From assembly GCA_037718865.1 (NCBI GenBank), contig JBBJMP010000031.1:1-64000 (forward strand): a DNA stretch of 64,000 nt, read 5' to 3'. This stretch comes from JADCRZ01 sp037718865 (lineage in GTDB: Bacteria > Bacteroidota > Bacteroidia > Chitinophagales > Chitinophagaceae). Both the position numbers and the translations under genes were made by a program. Shown here in pieces: positions 61,352 to 64,000 of the stretch. The notes beneath the pieces were generated by a model. It did no database searches. It was not told the origin of the DNA and saw only the letters and a program-made list of their open reading frames with translations. Each line of letters starts with the position of its first letter. The stretch's first letter is position 1.

Positions 61352-62671
61352 ATGAAAAAAAATCAGCCAACGCGTGTCAGGTTTACCATCCTTGCCGCTG
61401 TGTTTGTGAATGTGGTCATCAACTACATGGACCGCAGCAATATCTCTGTTGCGGCCCCCGTGATCAGTGATGAACTTAAACTGACGTCGGTACAGTTAGG
61501 TCTTATTTTTTCCGCTTTCGGCTGGACGTATGCAGTCCTGCAGATTCCTGGAGGGATCATGGCAGACCGTTTCGGGCCCCGCATCGTTTATACGGTGAGC
61601 CTGATCATGTGGTCCATCGTTACCCTCCTGCAGGGATTTGCAAAAGGTTTCGTAGCGCTCCTAGGTCTGCGTATGGCTATAGGTGTTTTTGAAGCGCCTT
61701 CTTATCCCACCAACAACCGCATTGTAACCACGTGGTTTCCCAACCATGAACGAGCGTCTGCCATCGCTGTTTATACATCAGGACAATTTATCGGCCTTGC
61801 TTTCCTCGCACCGGCACTTACCGCTCTGGAACACTATGCCGGATGGAAAGGGTTGTTTATTATCACCGGATTGATTGGTATTGTTTGGGGGATCGCCTGG
61901 TATTTTATTTATTATGATCCTACGGAACATCCAAAAGTAAACGAAGTGGAATTAGAGTATATTGAACAAGGAGGGGGATTGATCAATAAAAGAAATGCTG
62001 GTGAAAAAATAAAGGATGCAACTCAATTTCAATGGAGCAGTTTAAAAGAGGTTTTTATTCACCGGAAACTCTGGGGCATTTATATCGGGCAGTTCGCATT
62101 GGGAGGCACCATGTGGTTTTTTCTTACCTGGTTTCCTACCTACCTGGTAAAATACCGGGGACTTGATTATCTGCAGTCAGGCTTCCTGGCCTCTGCACCT
62201 TTCCTTGCGGCGTTTGCAGGCCTACTCTTATCCGGCTTTCTTTCCGACTACATGGTAAAAAAAAAGATCTCCCTGGATATTGCCCGTAAAACACCGGTTA
62301 TTGCAGGGCTCCTGCTAACCACATCCATTGTCGGTGCAAATTATGTGGACAGTCCGGCGCTGATTATTTTGTTTATGTGTCTTTCTTTTTTTGGAAACGG
62401 CTTTGCCTCTATCACGTGGATCTTTGTTTCTACGCTGGCACCTAAGCACCTCGTTGGTCTTACCGGAGGAGCATTCAATTTTATTGGTGGACTGGCAGGC
62501 ATAATTGTTCCTATTGTCATTGGATACCTGGCGCGGGGCGGTCGTTTCGCACCGGCACTCATCTTTGTGGCATGTCTTGGAATGGCAGGGGCCTTATCGT
62601 ATATCTTTCTGGTTGGCAAAGTGCAGCGCATTGAAGTCGCAAACGGATTGTTTAAAGAATCGGAGGCATGA
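61352..62671 (+). CDS. MFS transporter of the anion:cation symporter type (DgoT/ExuT-like)
   Basis: A 439-residue twelve-helix protein. NYMDRSNISVAAPVISDELK in TM1 and WTYAVLQIPGGIMADRFGPR with RTVF-like continuation are ACS-family hallmarks shared with galactonate and hexuronate porters; EAPSYPTNNRIVTTWFPNHE and ERASAIAVYTSGQFIG follow. It sits 12 bases after the galactonate dehydratase gene, so D-galactonate or a related sugar acid is the expected substrate, moved with H+. The assignment to galactonate itself is inference from the neighbour. Confidence 0.92.
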   Translation: MKKNQPTRVRFTILAAVFVNVVINYMDRSNISVAAPVISDELKLTSVQLGLIFSAFGWTYAVLQIPGGIMADRFGPRIVYTVSLIMWSIVTLLQGFAKGFVALLGLRMAIGVFEAPSYPTNNRIVTTWFPNHERASAIAVYTSGQFIGLAFLAPALTALEHYAGWKGLFIITGLIGIVWGIAWYFIYYDPTEHPKVNEVELEYIEQGGGLINKRNAGEKIKDATQFQWSSLKEVFIHRKLWGIYIGQFALGGTMWFFLTWFPTYLVKYRGLDYLQSGFLASAPFLAAFAGLLLSGFLSDYMVKKKISLDIARKTPVIAGLLLTTSIVGANYVDSPALIILFMCLSFFGNGFASITWIFVSTLAPKHLVGLTGGAFNFIGGLAGIIVPIVIGYLARGGRFAPALIFVACLGMAGALSYIFLVGKVQRIEVANGLFKESEA

Positions 62672-62805
62672 TACACGATATTGATCAGCGCCTGAAGCCG
62701 GTATGAATTATCTTTATTACGAGGAAAGGTAAAAAGAGGTAGCCTCTGCGAGCTGGCATTGAAGATTCGGGTAAGTATCTATTGCTTTTGTAAAATCTTT
62801 CTATC

Positions 62806-64000
62806 ATGAAAAAGAACCGAAGACAGTTCTTAAAATTTACCGGCCTGACCGGACTTGGCATGGCCGGCGCGGGAATATTCAAAGGACTGGCCTTCGTGCC
62901 TGACAAGCCTGTTAAAACCCCGCTTATGTTTTTAAATACAACTGATAAACCCCCCGCCGGAAACACAAATGTGGATGAAAAAGATATCAGCATAATTGGC
63001 TTGTACGGTCAGTGGGCTGCCGGATTAATTGAACGCAACCTGCCCTCGCTTTCTTTCAGGAGAAAAGAATTTAACAACATCGATACCTGGCGGGAAACGG
63101 CCAGGAAATGGGTTATAGAACGGCTTGCCATCCCGGATATCGGCGGAATGCCTGCAGTAACTATCACTAAATCGTACACCTATGACGGATTGCATATAGA
63201 AGAACTCAGGTGGCAATTACCATACGGACGACCTACGGAAGCAATACTGCTAAAGCCGTTTAACCACAAGGGGCCGTTACCCGCAATCCTGGCTTTTCAC
63301 GACCATGGTGGAAACAAATACTTTGGCCATCGGAAGATTACCCGGACAGCTGAAGAGCGCCATCCGCTCATGGTAACGCATCAACAGGAATATTACGAAA
63401 ACTTTGCCTGGGCTAATGAAATGGCAAAACGCGGATATGTCGTTTTGGTGCCTGATGCTTTCCCCTTTGAAAGCCGGAGGGTGAAACTGGCGGATGTGCC
63501 CCAACATATGCGCCGCGGCCTGACTGACGAAGACCCTGAAAAGCCGGACAACATCAGCGCTTATAATGATTGGGCCGGCGATCATGAACATATCATGTCG
63601 AAGTCGTTACTTAGTGCAGGGACCACCTGGCCAGGTGTATTTTTTGCCGAAGACAGGAAGGCGCTTGACGTATTATGCGCAAGGAAAGACGTGGATGCAA
63701 GCCGAGTGGGTTGTGGAGGCCTTTCCGGCGGGGGAATGCGTACCGTATTTATGGGTGGACTTGACCCCAGGATCAAATGCGCGGTTTGTGTAGGATTCAT
63801 GACAACCTGGAAGGATTTCATCCTCAATAAATCCTATACGCATACCTGGATGACCTATGTTCCTTTATTACCCAACGAACTTGATTTCCCTGAGATCTTT
63901 GCCTTGCGTGCACCTCTGCCGACACTCGTGCTGAATGATGCAGATGATAATTTGTACACCCTCCCGGAGATGAAGAAGGCGGATCAGTTATTACAGGATG
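62806..64000 (+). CDS. Tat-exported alpha/beta hydrolase (dienelactone-hydrolase/acetyl-xylan-esterase-like), 3' end outside window
   Basis: The frame from ATG 62806 is open to the end of the window (398 codons visible). The N-terminus has a Tat motif (RRQFLKFTG) and hydrophobic stretch, so the enzyme is exported. PAILAFHDHGGNKYFGHRKI is the oxyanion region, GCGGLSGGGMRT holds the nucleophile Ser307, and PTLVLNDADDNLYTLPEMKK contains the candidate acid Asp; the His lies beyond the window. Position after the galactonate genes suggests removal of an ester from a sugar or polysaccharide. It does not appear as a closed frame because its stop is outside the window. Confidence 0.85.
   Translation, partial: MKKNRRQFLKFTGLTGLGMAGAGIFKGLAFVPDKPVKTPLMFLNTTDKPPAGNTNVDEKDISIIGLYGQWAAGLIERNLPSLSFRRKEFNNIDTWRETARKWVIERLAIPDIGGMPAVTITKSYTYDGLHIEELRWQLPYGRPTEAILLKPFNHKGPLPAILAFHDHGGNKYFGHRKITRTAEERHPLMVTHQQEYYENFAWANEMAKRGYVVLVPDAFPFESRRVKLADVPQHMRRGLTDEDPEKPDNISAYNDWAGDHEHIMSKSLLSAGTTWPGVFFAEDRKALDVLCARKDVDASRVGCGGLSGGGMRTVFMGGLDPRIKCAVCVGFMTTWKDFILNKSYTHTWMTYVPLLPNELDFPEIFALRAPLPTLVLNDADDNLYTLPEMKKADQLLQD

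Overview
The window looks like a chromosomal stretch from a Bacteroidota member, most likely family Chitinophagaceae. The evidence is a SusC/SusD pair, a secreted protease with a type IX secretion (T9SS) C-terminal sorting domain, DUF1080 (3-keto-disaccharide hydrolase) proteins, STN/carboxypeptidase-like/TonB-plug modules, GH76, AGE epimerase, galactose/glucose-type MFS porters and many lipoprotein or '...AQ' type signal peptides. I see no rRNA, tRNA or CRISPR array. The placement rests on family recognition by reading; no database was searched.

Layout. 0-1.4 kb: the 3' end of an IS66-type transposase next to a TPR protein that seems to have lost its N-terminus. 1.4-4 kb: DUF1080 protein and an esterase/SMP-30 fusion. 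4-9.5 kb: a decaying region with a frameshifted 2-hydroxyacid dehydrogenase, a ScyD/ScyE-like fragment, a DUF2911-like stub, an internally deleted cupin and a broken minus-strand remnant, interspersed with intact DinB-like, MarR and NmrA-like genes. 9.5-12.7 kb: M48 lipoprotein protease and M23/T9SS protease. 12.9-16.4 kb: a tight four-gene sugar/sugar-acid operon (HUMPS-family decarboxylase/synthase, zinc-type dehydrogenase, SDR, TIM-barrel isomerase). 17-22.7 kb: PQQ-type sugar dehydrogenase fused to cytochrome c, ricin-like lectin, SGNH hydrolase, arylsulfotransferase, second DUF1080 protein. 22.9-25.2 kb: a secreted unknown and a chimeric broken STN/TonB-plug gene. 25.3-31.5 kb: AsmA-like giant, HELGH protein, MATE exporter.

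32.2-38.2 kb holds the most interesting system: a PapD-like periplasmic chaperone divergent from four small secreted beta-rich subunits and a 917-residue outer-membrane protein with an Ig-barrel-Ig plan, resembling an alternative chaperone-usher surface-fibre locus. A GNRA-capped terminator hairpin sits between a subunit gene and the barrel gene, with the barrel start codon at the end of its T-tract. Both outer ends of the locus carry the same terminator sequence in opposite orientation.

38.7-42.9 kb: a haloperoxidase-like lipoprotein lacking the usual PSGH motif, a DUF4242-cyclase-AraC fusion, an MBL-fold hydrolase and a basic small protein. 42.9-54 kb: a carbohydrate locus with AGE epimerase, SusC and SusD on one strand, a sugar MFS porter and FAD oxidoreductase on the other, then DUF4127. 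54.1-56.8 kb: an SF1 helicase with a RelE-like N-terminus and ankyrin-like C-terminus. 57-64 kb: Gfo/Idh/MocA oxidoreductase, small secreted protein, GH76, D-galactonate dehydratase (dgoD) with a DgoT-like porter, and a Tat-exported alpha/beta hydrolase cut by the window end. Two intergenic spaces between convergent genes carry related hairpin clusters with an AGTC/GACT core.
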